NCBI RefSeq assembly: GCF_004122735.1
Contig: NZ_SDIF01000006.1
Span: 62,001-126,000 of the forward strand
Source: Streptomyces sioyaensis
GTDB taxonomy: Bacteria; Actinomycetota; Actinomycetes; Streptomycetales; Streptomycetaceae
Reading direction: 5' to 3'
DNA length: 64,000 nt
Shown here: positions 35,325 to 45,943 of the stretch, piece after piece
Position numbering within the stretch: the stretch's first letter is position 1
Layout of the letters: each line of letters opens with the position of its first letter
The notes under the pieces: generated by a model
The model's database searches: none
The model's input: the letters and a program-made list of their open reading frames with translations, nothing else
Told to the model about the DNA's origin: nothing
Made by a program: the position numbers and the translations under genes

Positions 35325-36368
35325 TCACGCCCCGTCAGGATCCGCGCGGTCCAGTGCGGGGCGCGGCCCGGGGCCGGTCTCCAGCAGCAGGTGGTCGGCG
35401 GCGGCGGTGTCCGTGACCAGGCTCGTCACCAGTCCGGAGCGCAGCACCGCGCCGATCGCGTCGGCCTTGCGCCGGCCGCCGGCGATGGCGACGACCTCCG
35501 GGATACGGCGCAGCCGGTCCGCCTCGACCGTGATGCACCGCTCGCCGAGGTCCCGGCCGATCCGCCGCCCCTCGGCGTCGAAGAGGTGCGCCGACATCTC
35601 GGCGGCCGCACCCAGCGAGGCGTAGTGCTCCCGCTCCTGCTCCGAGAGCATGTCGTAGACGGTCGAGACGCCAGGCTCCCAGGAGCCGATGGAGACGCAG
35701 GCGACGGTGACCTTGTCGAAGTACTCGAAGGCGCGGGCGATCCCGGTCTGCCGGCGCAGCGCCTCGGCGGTCGCCGAATCGGGCAGCAGCATCGGTGCGT
35801 AGATCGGGTGCGCCTCGCCACCGGAGACATCGGCCGCGCGGCGCACCGCCTCGACCGAGCCGCGGTCGGCGGTACCCGCATCGTAGACACCGGTCAACTG
35901 CACGACGGTGCAGGGCGGGAGGCGGTGCAGGGCCGCCGCCATGTGAATCGTCGACCGGCCCCAGGCCAGCCCGAGCACATCGCCCTCGTTGACCAGCTCA
36001 CCGAGCAGATCTGCGGCCACTTCGCCGAGGTTCTCCGGGTCGGCGGCGTCATCGGGCGGGGTCTGACCCCCGAAGGCGGGGGGAGCGTCCGCGGGCGACT
36101 CGACGACCACGGCGTGCCGCAGGCCGTAGCGGGCCCGCAGGGCGTCGGAGCGCTCGGCGTCCAATTCGGAGGGCACCCGGATCTCGATCCGTACGAGATC
36201 GCGTTCCAGTGCCGTCTCCAGCACCCGCGCGACCTTGAACCGGCTGACGCCGAATTCCTCCGCGATCTGGATCTTCGACTTTCCCTCAAGATAGAAACGG
36301 CGGGCCATGGCCGCAGCCTGCACCAGCTCGGCAGGGCCCATTCCGGACTGTGGGCGGCTGGCTACCAC
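35325..36368 (-). CDS. SorC/DeoR-type sugar-binding transcriptional regulator
   Basis: A 347-aa regulator. I choose the GTG at 36368 because AAAGGGGAG stands 6 nt upstream. An ATG 13 codons earlier has no properly spaced site. The N-terminal HTH (about 10-55) contains ARRFYLEGKSKIQIAEEFGVSRFKVARVLE. The large sugar-phosphate-binding domain (about 65-340) contains GDVLGLAWGRSTIHMAA and IAGGRRKADAIGAVLRSGLV. This family senses phosphorylated sugars. It lies downstream of rpe on the same strand (192-nt gap), suggesting pentose-phosphate or sugar-use control, but the operator and ligand are unknown. Confidence 0.88.
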   Translation of the reverse strand: MVASRPQSGMGPAELVQAAAMARRFYLEGKSKIQIAEEFGVSRFKVARVLETALERDLVRIEIRVPSELDAERSDALRARYGLRHAVVVESPADAPPAFGGQTPPDDAADPENLGEVAADLLGELVNEGDVLGLAWGRSTIHMAAALHRLPPCTVVQLTGVYDAGTADRGSVEAVRRAADVSGGEAHPIYAPMLLPDSATAEALRRQTGIARAFEYFDKVTVACVSIGSWEPGVSTVYDMLSEQEREHYASLGAAAEMSAHLFDAEGRRIGRDLGERCITVEADRLRRIPEVVAIAGGRRKADAIGAVLRSGLVTSLVTDTAAADHLLLETGPGPRPALDRADPDGA

Positions 36369-36560
36369 GAAATTCTCCCCTTTTGCGCATCTGATCGAGT
36401 CTTTGCTCATCCTTTCAGAAACCCGGGGGCAACGGGGACCATGACCGCCCCGACCCACGTGAACGCTCGGTTGCGCCACGGACAAGAGGCGGCACGGCCG
36501 CACCACGGAAAGCCCCCGTGGCGTGCGGCGGCCGGGCCGCCCGCCCCCGTTTCCGGGAAT

Positions 36561-37244
36561 TCAGTGCGCGCAGCCCCAGCCCGCCGCCGCGGTCGCCGTT
36601 TCCGCCTTCTCCCGCAGATCCCGGACCGCCTTCGCCGGGTCGTCCGCGCTGTACACCGCCGAGCCCGCCACGAAGACGTCGGCGCCCGCCTCCGCGCAGC
36701 GCTCGATGGTGGCCGCCGAGACCCCGCCATCGACCTGCAGCCACATTTCCAGGCCGTGCCGGGAGATCAGCTCACGGGTCCGACGGATCTTGGGCAGCAT
36801 GATGTCCAGGAACGCCTGACCGCCGAAGCCGGGCTCCACGGTCATGATCAGCAGCATGTCGAGCTCGGGCAGCAGGTCCTCGTACGGCTCGATGGGCGTG
36901 GCCGGCTTCAGCGCCATCGAGGCCCGCGCCCCCTTGGCCCGGATCTCCCGCGCCAGCCGCACGGGCGCGGCCGCCGCCTCCACGTGAAAGGTGACCGAAC
37001 CGGCCCCCGCCTCGATGTACTGCGGCGCCCAGCGGTCCGGGTCCTCGATCATCAGATGCAGATCGAGGGGGGTGTCCGTCGCCTTGCTCAGCGACTCGAC
37101 GACGGGCACGCCGAGGGTGAGATTCGGGACGAAGTGGTTGTCCATCACGTCGACATGCAGCCAGTCGGCGCCCTCTACCGCCGTCGCCTCCTCGGCGAGC
37201 CGGGCGAAGTCCGCGGACAGGATGCTGGGGTTGATCAAGGCCAT
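36561..37244 (-). CDS. rpe: Ribulose-phosphate 3-epimerase
   Basis: A 227-aa TIM-barrel enzyme interconverting D-ribulose 5-phosphate and D-xylulose 5-phosphate in the pentose phosphate pathway. [32 protein letters not shown] (catalytic Asp and metal-binding His/Asp), [23 protein letters not shown] and [11 protein letters not shown] (second catalytic Asp) are complete and in order. Length is usual. Divergent from the ATPase-LuxR gene. Confidence 0.97.
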   Translation of the reverse strand: MALINPSILSADFARLAEEATAVEGADWLHVDVMDNHFVPNLTLGVPVVESLSKATDTPLDLHLMIEDPDRWAPQYIEAGAGSVTFHVEAAAAPVRLAREIRAKGARASMALKPATPIEPYEDLLPELDMLLIMTVEPGFGGQAFLDIMLPKIRRTRELISRHGLEMWLQVDGGVSAATIERCAEAGADVFVAGSAVYSADDPAKAVRDLREKAETATAAAGWGCAH

Positions 37245-37350
37245 GCCCCCAGTATGGCCTGCGGCCCGCGGACCGGTGGAGGCGGGACGGATGCGGGGCG
37301 AGCGCCGGGGGCCCGAGGGCCGGCGGCCACCGGTAGGTAGGTACGTGCCA

Positions 37351-37400
37351 GGGCCGCTCCGCCTGCCCGGGCCAGGCCAACCGGGGCCGCTCCGCCTGCC
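37351..37400. repeat. 17-bp direct repeat in the rpe upstream region
   Basis: GGGCCGCTCCGCCTGCC occurs at 37351-37367 and 37384-37400, period 33, in the divergent promoter region. It may be an operator or chance low complexity. Confidence 0.4.
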
Positions 37401-37508
37401 GGGGCCGGGTCAGCGGGCTCGCGCGGCCGCCCGCGCGGTCGTCGGGTGCCGGTGGTTGCCGGACGAGGCGCCGGAGCGGCTGGTGCGGCCGGCGCGCTCT
37501 TCGGCAGG

Positions 37509-40147
37509 ATGCCTGGTGTGGCGACGTCGCGGAGATGTGAAGCATGTGGTGCCCCGCTCCCGCCCCCCGCGCGGGCCGCACGGGACGGCAAGGCGCCGGG
37601 CGGCCGGCCCGCGCGGTACTGCTCCCGTGCCTGTCGGCAACGCGCGTTCCGGCAGCGCGCGGAGCAGCGCGCCCCGCGGCCGGCGGAGCTGTCGGGGCGT
37701 GGACTGCCGCCCCCGCTCGATGCGTTCGTGGGGCGTGAGCGAGAGCTGTCGCGGTTACGTACGCTGCTGAGATCCTCCCGACTGCTCACGCTGACGGGCC
37801 CCGGCGGAGTGGGCAAGACGCGGCTTGCGCTGGAGCTCGCGGGCAGCGTGCGGGGCAGCCGGACGGGCCGCGCCCAGTGGGTGGAGCTCGACTCCCTGCA
37901 CGACGGCGAGCTGCTGCCGCAGGCTCTGGCCGCCGCCCTAGGGGTGCGCGAGCGCGGCGGCCGCGCGGGGATCGAGGCACTGGTCCATGCACTGGGCTCC
38001 CGCACCACGCTGATCGTGCTGGACAATTGTGAACATCTGGCCGACGCCTGCGCGCAGTTGACCGCGACGCTGATCGCCCGCTGCCCCCGCTTGCGGATCC
38101 TCGCCACCAGCCGGGAGACGCTGCGGGTCCCCGGCGAGGTCGTCTTCCGTGTCGGCGAACTGTCGCTGTCGCCCGCGGGCGAGGAGCACGGCACCGCCGC
38201 GCTGCTGCGGTCGGAAGCGGTCAGGTTGTTCCTGGCGCGCGCCCGGACCAGCGACGCGGCGTTCGCGCTCGGGCCCGGCGACGCCCGTACGGTGGCCGAG
38301 ATCTGCCGACGGCTGGACGGGCTGCCGCTGGCCATCGAACTCGCGGCGGGCAGGGCGGGCTCGCTCTCCCTGCCCGGCATCCTGCGGGGGCTGGACGACC
38401 AGCTGTCCCTGCTGACCGACGGCAGCAGGACCGGGCCGGGCCGGCACCGCGAGCTGGCGGCCGCGATCGACTGGAGTCATCGATTACTGGATCCGCTGGA
38501 GGCAGTGGTGTTCCGGCGGTTGTCGGTGCTCGGCGGCGGCTTCGACACGGAGGGAGCCGCCGCGGTCTGCGCCGACGGCGTGGCCGGCGGAGTCGAGGAC
38601 GACGAGGGCAGGGATCGGGACGGCGGCCGGAACGCATACCGGGACGTCCACGGGGCGGGCATCGGCCGACGGGACGGCATCGCGCCCCGGGGCCCGCACC
38701 CCACGGTGCGTCCGGAGCAGGTGGTGCGCGTGGTCTGCGCGCTGGAAGCCAAGTCGCTGATCGTGCGGGTCCGCGGGGATGAGCAGCGGGGCGCCGCGCG
38801 GTTCCGGCAGCTGAGCGCCATCCGGGCCTATGGGATGGACCGGCTCGCGGAAGCCGGGGAGCTGTACGACACCTGGAACCGGGCGCTCGACTGGCTGGCC
38901 GGGAAGAGCGCGGAGGCCGCCGGACCCGGGGTGTTCGCCGACCTCACCGAGGAGCCGCTCGGCCAGGAGCGGGAGAACCTCGCGGCGGCCGTCAGCTACT
39001 CCGCCGCCCGTTTTGACGGCAGGCACATCCCGCTGGCGCTCGCGCTGTCCCGGTTGCTGTACCGGCAGGAGCAGTTGACGGCCGCGCGCACACTGCTGTC
39101 GGGCGTGCTGGAGCGGGTGCAGGACCGCGCAGACCGCGGCGCGGCACTGGCGCTGGCCGCCCGGGCGGCCTGTCTGCAGGACGATCATGCCGCGGCCTCG
39201 CCTTCGCCCAGGAGGCCGTCGCCGTCGGACGCGCGGGGCAGCACCCCGCCAGGCTGGCCAATGCCCTGGACGCGCTGGCGGCCGCGCGGCTGTGCCGGGG
39301 CGAGTTCTCCGACGCCGTCGCGGTGTTCGCCGAGTGCCTCGACGTGGTCCGTACGCTCGGCCGTCCGCTGGACCTCGCGCTCTCCCGGCACCATCTGGCC
39401 TGGGCGCTGCTCCAAACCGGCACGACGACACGGGCCGAGCGGCTGATGCGGGAGTGTCTGCCCGAGTTGGCGGCACGGGCTCCGCTGGGCCAGTTGACGG
39501 CCGCCCTGCACACCGACGGTGCGATCCGGTTGGCGCGGGGCGACCTCGATGCCGCCGAGCGGAGGTTCGCCGAAGTGCTGCGCAAGACGCCGCCCGGCGA
39601 GAGCTTCCATGCGCTCTATCCGCTGGAAGGACTGGTCATGGTGGCGGCCGGGCGGGGGGATCTTCAGCGGTCGCTCCAGCTGTACGCGGCGGCCGCCGCC
39701 ATCCGGCAGCGGATCGACACCGAGCCGGAAGCGCACTGGTGGGGACAGGTGGAGGCGACCGTGGCACGGGTCGAGGAGCGGGTGCCCCCCGCTGGTGCCG
39801 CGGCGGCGATGGCGGCCGGGCGCCGATTGCGCGGGGCGCGGCTGGTCGCGTATGCACTGCGCGACGGCGAGGGCGGTCCCGTCGGACGCGACAGCGCGTA
39901 CGAAGAGAGTCCCGAGGGAGTCGGCGCCGCTGGGCACCCGCCCTTGACCGGGCGGGAGTCGGCGGTCGCGAAGCTGGTCGCCGAGGGCCTGACCAACCGG
40001 CAGATCGCCGCCCATCTGGGCCTCTCGAAGAGCACCGTGGCCGGCCATCTCGACCGGGTCCGGGACAAGTGGGGGGTCAGGTCCCGCGCCCAGATCGCCG
40101 TCCGGGTCGCGGACCAGGCCGCGGGCCGCCCCGAGACCGGCCGCTGA
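37509..40147 (+). pseudogene. ATPase-LuxR transcriptional regulator, interrupted by a frameshift
   Basis: Two frames read as one protein of about 878 residues. Part 1 (to about 39197) begins MPGVATSRRCEACG with a small Cys-rich zinc-ribbon-like segment (C-x2-C...C-x3-C). It then has an NB-ARC-like ATPase with Walker A GPGGVGKT near residue 97, LIVLDNCEH near 170 and GLPLAIELAAG. TPR-like repeats continue in part 2 (from about 39200, LAFAQEAVAVGRAGQHPARL). The protein ends in a LuxR HTH (LTGRESAVAKLVAEGLTNRQIA, about 39945-40110). Adding one base near 39198 (GCGGCC-TCGCC) would restore a continuous frame. Either the gene is inactivated or the base is a sequencing error; the downstream frame shows no decay. 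Start may instead be GTG 37518. Confidence 0.8.
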
Positions 40148-40387
40148 GCGGACCGGCGGCCTTGGCACGCCCGTCTCCAGTCGCCCGGACCTCCGGCCTC
40201 CGGCCTCTGGTTCCGGCCTCGGGCCTCCGTCCTCCCGCCGGGTTTCGTCACGCGTACAACTCGCCGGTCAACCGACCGATGCGCGGGCCGGGCCGGCACC
40301 GGAGGCTGGGCGGGAGAGCGAACGCCGTCAGGGACGGCCCGTCCCGTGGGGTGCCTCATGACCGAGTTCTTCCGGCAAGGAGATGCG

Positions 40388-41146
40388 ATGCGCTACGCCG
40401 ACGATTCGAGCCCGGAGGCCGCGACCGGCCCGCAACCGCCGTCACGGGCAGACGGCGAGCAGGGAAGTTCGAGGAGGGCCTTCCTCAAGACCACGTCCGC
40501 AGGGGTGACTTCGGTGGCCCTCGGGGCGAGCGTGGCTGCCTCGGCGGGCCCGGCCGCCGAGGCGGCGGAGCGGGGCCGTCCGGCGACGACACCCCGTGCG
40601 GCGCGCCCGCTCGCCGTCACCCCGGCCTGTTCGGGCCAGGAAACCCCGGCGTCCATCGAGGGCCCGTTGTTCAAGCCCCACTCCCCCGCCCGGGGCGATC
40701 TGATCACGCCGGCCATCCGCGGCGTACGCCTCGACCTCGCCGGGGTCGTCTACGACACCGCCTGCAAGCCGCTGCCCGAAACGCTCATCGAGTTCTGGCA
40801 GTGCGATCAGAACGGCGACTACGACACCCAGGGTTTCTCCCTCCGCGGTCACCAGTACACGGACAGCAGGGGCGGCTACCGCCTGAAGACCATCATCCCC
40901 CGGGACTACTGGGGACGTTGGGGCCAACGGGCGCCGCACATCCACACCCAGGTGCAGGTGTCCGGCGGCCCGCTGCTGGTCACCCAGCTGTACTTCCCCG
41001 ACGACACCCAGGCCTACGGCCGGGACTTCGCCGCCCTCAACGCCGCCGACCGGCTCCTCAATCGCGCCTGCACCATCGGCCTCACCGGCCCCGAAGGCGG
41101 CCGCTACACCGGCACCTTCGACTTCGTGCTCACCACGACGGCCTAG
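40388..41146 (+). CDS. Tat-exported intradiol ring-cleavage dioxygenase-like protein
   Basis: A 252-aa protein. ATG at 40388 has AAGGAG 5 nt upstream; an earlier in-frame start has no site. The signal SSRRAFLKTTSAGVTSVALG (about 27-46) is a twin-arginine motif, so export of a folded metalloprotein is expected. The intradiol beta-sandwich follows: SIEGPLFKPHSP, VVYDTACKPLPETLIEFWQCDQNGDYD (first Tyr ligand area), GGYRLKTIIPRDYWG and APHIHTQV (two His iron ligands). Relatives cleave catechols or protocatechuate with Fe3+. An extracellular member may act on lignin- or quinone-type aromatics. Monocistronic. Confidence 0.82.
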   Translation: MRYADDSSPEAATGPQPPSRADGEQGSSRRAFLKTTSAGVTSVALGASVAASAGPAAEAAERGRPATTPRAARPLAVTPACSGQETPASIEGPLFKPHSPARGDLITPAIRGVRLDLAGVVYDTACKPLPETLIEFWQCDQNGDYDTQGFSLRGHQYTDSRGGYRLKTIIPRDYWGRWGQRAPHIHTQVQVSGGPLLVTQLYFPDDTQAYGRDFAALNAADRLLNRACTIGLTGPEGGRYTGTFDFVLTTTA

Positions 41147-41168
41147 AGAGCAGACGGCGCCCCTCAGC

Positions 41169-41203
41169 CCCGCTCCCGCTCCCGCTCCCGCTCCCGCTCC
41201 CGC
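41169..41203. repeat. Hexanucleotide tandem repeat (CCCGCT)
   Basis: Five perfect copies plus CCCGC, between the dioxygenase stop and the next gene, 42 nt before its start. Confidence 0.9.
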
Positions 41204-41244
41204 AGGTTTGATTCCCCGTTCAGAATTCAGACAAGGAATTCCGT

Positions 41245-42426
41245 ATGCCCTCCCGTACCTCCCTGCCCCGACGACGTCTTGGCCGGGTGCCGCTGTTGCC
41301 GGCCGCGCTGGCCGCCACCCTGGTCACCGGGGCGCTGGTCGCGGCCGGCCTCAACGGTGAGCCGGTCGCATCCGCAGCAGCCACCGTTCCCGCCTCGTCC
41401 GGCACCGCCCCCGCACCCTCCGCGTCACGCGCCGGCCAATGGCGCACGACACCGGTGCCGGTGGCGAAGGGCGATCTGACCGCGATAGCGGCGCTGGGCG
41501 ACAAGCAGGCCTGGGCCGTGGGCTATCGGCTGAAGAGCGCCACCGCGCTCGAACCCGTCGCACTGCGCTGGGACGGTACCTCCTGGACCCAGGAGTCCAC
41601 CCTGCCGGCGAACAGCTTCCCGCAGGCCCTCGCCGTCCGGTCGGCCAACGACATCTGGGCGGTGGGCAGCGCGTCGGCGCACTGGGACGGAACCTCCTGG
41701 ACCACCCACCAACTGGCCGCGGACCCGGGCGGCCGGGTCGTCCCCGACGCGGTGACGACGACATCCGACGGGAAGGCGTGGACGGTGGGCCGGGCGATGA
41801 ACCGGTCGGTCAAGGACGGCGTCCCGGCCATCCAGTCGTGGGACGGCAAGAGCTGGCACCGGCAGACCTTGCCCGATGTCGGCAAAGGCGAACTGAGCAG
41901 CGTCACGGCCATCGCCCCGGACGACATCTGGGCGGTCGGCACCGCGTACGCCGCCGACGCCTCGTCACCGCAGACGGCGCTGCTGCTGCACTGGGACGGC
42001 ACCGCCTGGAAGCGCAGCACCGCGCCCGGCCCGCAGGAATCCCACGACTGGCTCGGCGGGGTCACCGCGTTCGCCGCCGACGACGTCTGGGCAGTGGGCG
42101 GCAGTACGTCCGGCGGCGCGGAACGGCCCTACGCCGTGCACTGGAACGGCACCGCCTGGACGGCCGCGAAGACGCCGGACGTGGCGGACGGCCGGCTGCG
42201 TGCCGTCGGCCGGACGCGGAACGGCGAACTCTGGGCCGTCGGCGGCAAGGGCGCCGCGTCCGTCGCGCTGCGGTGGAACGGACCGAAGAAGCAGTGGGAC
42301 CCGGCTTCGGCCCCGGGCCTCGTCGTCCGCGGCTTCACCACGGTGCCCCACAGCGCCGACCTCTGGGCCGCCGGTCTCGCCGAACACGGCGACCTCGTAC
42401 CGGCGATCACCCGGCTGAAGGGCTGA
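41245..42426 (+). CDS. Secreted beta-propeller-like repeat protein, function unknown
   Basis: A 393-aa protein. An RRR-containing signal peptide (about 1-45, hydrophobic LLPAALAATLVTGALVAAG) is followed by repeats of about 45-50 residues. Each joins DIWAVG or a variant to W(D/N)GTSW or GTAW (for example near residues 90, 135, 190, 240, 290 and 335). This DxWAVG...WDGxxW pattern is seen in Streptomyces extracellular proteins with predicted seven-bladed propeller folds. No catalytic residues are apparent; carbohydrate or protein binding at the cell surface is a guess. Closely follows the dioxygenase gene on the same strand, both exported. Confidence 0.75.
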   Translation: MPSRTSLPRRRLGRVPLLPAALAATLVTGALVAAGLNGEPVASAAATVPASSGTAPAPSASRAGQWRTTPVPVAKGDLTAIAALGDKQAWAVGYRLKSATALEPVALRWDGTSWTQESTLPANSFPQALAVRSANDIWAVGSASAHWDGTSWTTHQLAADPGGRVVPDAVTTTSDGKAWTVGRAMNRSVKDGVPAIQSWDGKSWHRQTLPDVGKGELSSVTAIAPDDIWAVGTAYAADASSPQTALLLHWDGTAWKRSTAPGPQESHDWLGGVTAFAADDVWAVGGSTSGGAERPYAVHWNGTAWTAAKTPDVADGRLRAVGRTRNGELWAVGGKGAASVALRWNGPKKQWDPASAPGLVVRGFTTVPHSADLWAAGLAEHGDLVPAITRLKG

Positions 42427-42437
42427 TCAGGAGGCGC

Positions 42438-43871
42438 TCACCCCGTGCGCCGCAGCAGTGCCAGGTACATCGCGTCCGTGCCGTGCAGATGCGGCCAGAG
42501 CTGGACGTCCGGGCCGTCGCCGAGGGCCGGGACGTCCGGCATCAGGGGACGGGCGTCCACCCACTCCGCCGCCACCGGTGTTCCGCCCCGCCCCTTGAGG
42601 ACGTCGTCCACCACGGCCCGGGTCTCGGCCGGATGCGGGGAGCAGGTCGCATAGCCGACGACGCCGCCGACCCGTACCGCCGCCAGCGCCTGCCGCAGCA
42701 GCTCACGCTGGAGCGGGGCGAAGCCGTCCAGGTCCTCGGGGCGGCGGCGCCAGCGCGCCTCCGGCCGCCGGCGCAGCGCGCCCAGACCGGTGCACGGCAC
42801 GTCCACCAGCACCCGGTCGAAGGCTCCGGCCCGCCAGGCGGGGCGGGTGCCGTCGGCGGCGATGACCGCGTACGGGCCCGGGTTGCCGTCGAGGGCGCGG
42901 GCCACCAGCCGGGCGCGGTGCGGCTGCTTCTCCGAGGCCAGCAGGGCGGCGCCGCGCTGCGCCGCGAGCGCCGCCAGCAGCGCCGCCTTGCCGCCGGGGC
43001 CCGCACAGCCGTCGAGCCAGGCGCGGTCGGTGCCCTCGACGGGGGCGTTGGCCAGGGCGAGGGCGACGAGCTGGCTGCCCTCGTCCTGCACCCCGGCACG
43101 TCCCTCGCGGACCGGGTCCAGCGCGCCCGGTTCGCCGCCCTCCGCGAGCCGCACCGCGTACGGGGACCAGCGTCCGGGCAGCGCACTGTCCTCGCCGGCC
43201 GCCGCCAGCAGTTCCTCGGTGGTGGACCGGCCGGGGCGGGCCACCAGCGTCACCTCGGGGCGTTCGTTGTCCGCCTCCAGCAGGTCCTCGATGCCGGCCC
43301 GGCCGCCGCCGAGCGCGTCCCACAGCGCCGAGACGACCCAGCGGGGGTGCGCATGCACGATGCCGAGGTGCTCCTCGGGGTCCTCGTCGTACGGCGGGGC
43401 GACCCGCTCCAGCCAGCCGTCGAGGTCATGGGCCGCGACCTTGCGCAGCACCGCGTTGACGAACTTCGCCCGCCCGTCGCCCAGCACCACCCGGGCCAGC
43501 TCGACGCTCGCGCTCACCGCGGCGTGCGTCGGGATACGGGTGCCGAGCAGTTGGTGCGCCCCGAGGGTGAGCACGTCCAGGACCGGCGGATCCACCTCCC
43601 GCAGCGGGCGGTCCACACACTGCGCGAGGATCGCGTCATAGGTGCCCTGCCGCCGCAGCGAGCCGTACACCAGCTCCGTCGCCAGCGCCGCGTCCCGGGC
43701 GTCGAAGTCCTCGCGCTCGCGCGCCTTGCGCAGCAGCGGCGGCAGCACCAGATTCGCGTAGGCGTCCCGCTCGTCGACGGCCCGCAAGGCCTCGAACGCG
43801 AGGATGCGGACCGGGTCCTTCTGCGGGCGGCGGTAGGGCTTGCTGGGGCGGCGACGGGGCTGCTGGCTCAC
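42438..43871 (-). CDS. rsmB: 16S rRNA (cytosine-967 C5)-methyltransferase
   Basis: A 477-aa enzyme. An N-terminal NusB-like RNA-binding domain (about 25-165) is followed by the SAM-dependent Fmu/NOL1 domain. WLDGCAGPGGKAALLAAL is SAM motif I. DVPCTGLGALRRRPEARWRR holds the catalytic Cys of motif IV (near 360) and VGYATCSPHPAETRAVV the second Cys of motif VI. A disordered basic leader precedes position 25, as in other streptomycetes. It is downstream of fmt on the same strand, as in many bacteria, but with a 319-nt gap. Convergent with the propeller gene, 11 nt apart. Confidence 0.93.
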   Translation of the reverse strand: MSQQPRRRPSKPYRRPQKDPVRILAFEALRAVDERDAYANLVLPPLLRKAREREDFDARDAALATELVYGSLRRQGTYDAILAQCVDRPLREVDPPVLDVLTLGAHQLLGTRIPTHAAVSASVELARVVLGDGRAKFVNAVLRKVAAHDLDGWLERVAPPYDEDPEEHLGIVHAHPRWVVSALWDALGGGRAGIEDLLEADNERPEVTLVARPGRSTTEELLAAAGEDSALPGRWSPYAVRLAEGGEPGALDPVREGRAGVQDEGSQLVALALANAPVEGTDRAWLDGCAGPGGKAALLAALAAQRGAALLASEKQPHRARLVARALDGNPGPYAVIAADGTRPAWRAGAFDRVLVDVPCTGLGALRRRPEARWRRRPEDLDGFAPLQRELLRQALAAVRVGGVVGYATCSPHPAETRAVVDDVLKGRGGTPVAAEWVDARPLMPDVPALGDGPDVQLWPHLHGTDAMYLALLRRTG

Positions 43872-44190
43872 AGAAAAGGTGCTCCGGATACGAGATGAGG
43901 GGTCCGTCCCAGCCTACGCGGGCGAACCGGCCACCTGCGCGGGAGGCCGGGGCGCGCGGGGGCCGGGGCGCACGGGGAGGCCGGGCCCGTGCCGGGGCGG
44001 AGGACGAGCGCGGGCCGGGTACCCGCGGGCGCCGGCGGAGAGGAGCGGCGGCTCGGCGGTGCGGCGGTGTGGCGGCTCGGCGGCGTGGGCGGGACTCCCG
44101 GAATACCGCCCGCGCCCGCCGCGTTGTGGCCCCGCAGGGGGCGCTTGCATCCCCTACGGGATGTGTTCGCCCACCCCTAGAGCCTGTCCC
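43872..44190. other. Spacer between rsmB and fmt
   Basis: About 320 nt of G-rich low-complexity DNA (runs such as GGGGCGCGCGGGGGCCGGGG) with short internal repeats. No gene. A palindrome-like CCCCTACGGGATG lies near 44150. A separate rsmB promoter may lie here. Confidence 0.5.
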
Positions 44191-45135
44191 CTAAGCCCCG
44201 TCCCCCAGCCGCTCCCCCGCCTCGATGCGCACCCCGCGCGCCCAGTCGGCCGCCTTCATCGGCTTCTTGCCCTGCGGCTGCACCCAGCCCAGTTCGAGGG
44301 GGTGGCTGCCCGTCCCGGCGTACACCGCCTTCTTGGTGACGGCGAGCGCGCCGGGCGCCAGCGCCAACTCGTCGTGCCCCGCCGCGGAGGCGGCCGACAT
44401 CAGCTTGAGCCGCTCGCCGCGGAAGACCGTCCAGGCACCGGGCGCGGGCGCGCAGCCGCGGATGACCCGGTCGACCCGCAGCGCGGGCGCCGTCCAGTCC
44501 ACCTTGGCGTCCTCGACCTCGATCTTCGGGGCGAGCGTGACGCCCTCGGCCGGCTGCGGCACCGCCTGCAGCGTGCCGTCCTCGATGCCGTCCATCGTCG
44601 CCACCAGCAGCCCGGAACCGGCGAACGCCAGCCGGGTGAGCAGATCGCCGCTGGTGTCCATCGGCCGGACCTGCTCGGTCAGCACCCCGTAGACCGGACC
44701 GGAGTCCAGGCCCTCCTCGATCTGGAAGGTCGAGGCGCCGGTCACCTCGTCGCCCGCGAGCACGGCGTGCTGCACGGGCGCCGCCCCCCGCCATGCGGGC
44801 AGCAGCGAGAAGTGCAGATTGACCCACCCCTTGGCGGGAATGTCGAGCGCGGCCTTCGGCAGCAGCGCGCCGTAGGCGACCACCGGGCAGCAGTCCGGCG
44901 CGATCTCCCGCAGCCTGGCCAGGAAGTCCTCCTCGCGTGGCCGGACGGGCTTGAGCACCTCGATGCCGGCCTCCTCCGCCCGCTCCGCGACGGGGCTGGC
45001 GACCAGCTTCCGGCCGCGTCCGGCGGGCGCGTCGGGCCGGGTCACTACGGCCACGACCTCGTGCCGGTCCGAGGCGATCAGGGCATCGAGGGCGGGTACG
45101 GCGACCTCGGGGGTGCCGGCGAAGACAAGCCTCAT
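44191..45135 (-). CDS. fmt: Methionyl-tRNA formyltransferase
   Basis: A 314-aa enzyme that formylates initiator Met-tRNA with 10-formyl-[23 protein letters not shown] is the standard start. The catalytic/folate region includes [22 protein letters not shown] with the SLLP motif and [16 protein letters not shown]. The C-terminal tRNA-binding OB-fold covers about 210-310. ATG at 45135. The upstream region is shared with the divergent HTH gene. Confidence 0.97.
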   Translation of the reverse strand: MRLVFAGTPEVAVPALDALIASDRHEVVAVVTRPDAPAGRGRKLVASPVAERAEEAGIEVLKPVRPREEDFLARLREIAPDCCPVVAYGALLPKAALDIPAKGWVNLHFSLLPAWRGAAPVQHAVLAGDEVTGASTFQIEEGLDSGPVYGVLTEQVRPMDTSGDLLTRLAFAGSGLLVATMDGIEDGTLQAVPQPAEGVTLAPKIEVEDAKVDWTAPALRVDRVIRGCAPAPGAWTVFRGERLKLMSAASAAGHDELALAPGALAVTKKAVYAGTGSHPLELGWVQPQGKKPMKAADWARGVRIEAGERLGDGA

Positions 45136-45217
45136 GGGTGGCGAACTACCTCTCACACGCAGCGGAACGACGCACCAGTCTATGGGTCCGGCTCCCGGGC
45201 CACGGGCGACGGTTCCA

Positions 45218-45266
45218 GGGGGCGTACACGAATTCCCGCGCCTTGTACGGAAGCTCGTACGCCCCC
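45218..45266. promoter_or_regulatory. 10-bp inverted repeat in the fmt / HTH divergent region
   Basis: GGGGGCGTAC (45218-45227) and GTACGCCCCC (45257-45266) are exact inverse copies 29 nt apart, with an intervening TTGTACGGAA. Possible operator or cruciform between the two divergent promoters. Confidence 0.4.
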
Positions 45267-45271
45267 ATACC

Positions 45272-45313
45272 GTGACCAGAGCCGCTGCTGTCGCGTTGGT
45301 CAAAAAGCATTGA
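45272..45313 (+). CDS. Candidate leader peptide
   Basis: GTG-started 13-codon frame reading [13 protein letters not shown] then TGA. Its end overlaps an inverted repeat (GGTCAA 45298-45303, TTGACC 45310-45315), and a terminator hairpin begins 10 nt later. There is no obvious ribosome site; a leaderless start is possible. The pattern resembles an attenuator leader, but coding is unproven. Confidence 0.3.
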   Translation: MTRAAAVALVKKH

Positions 45314-45943
<630 letters not shown>

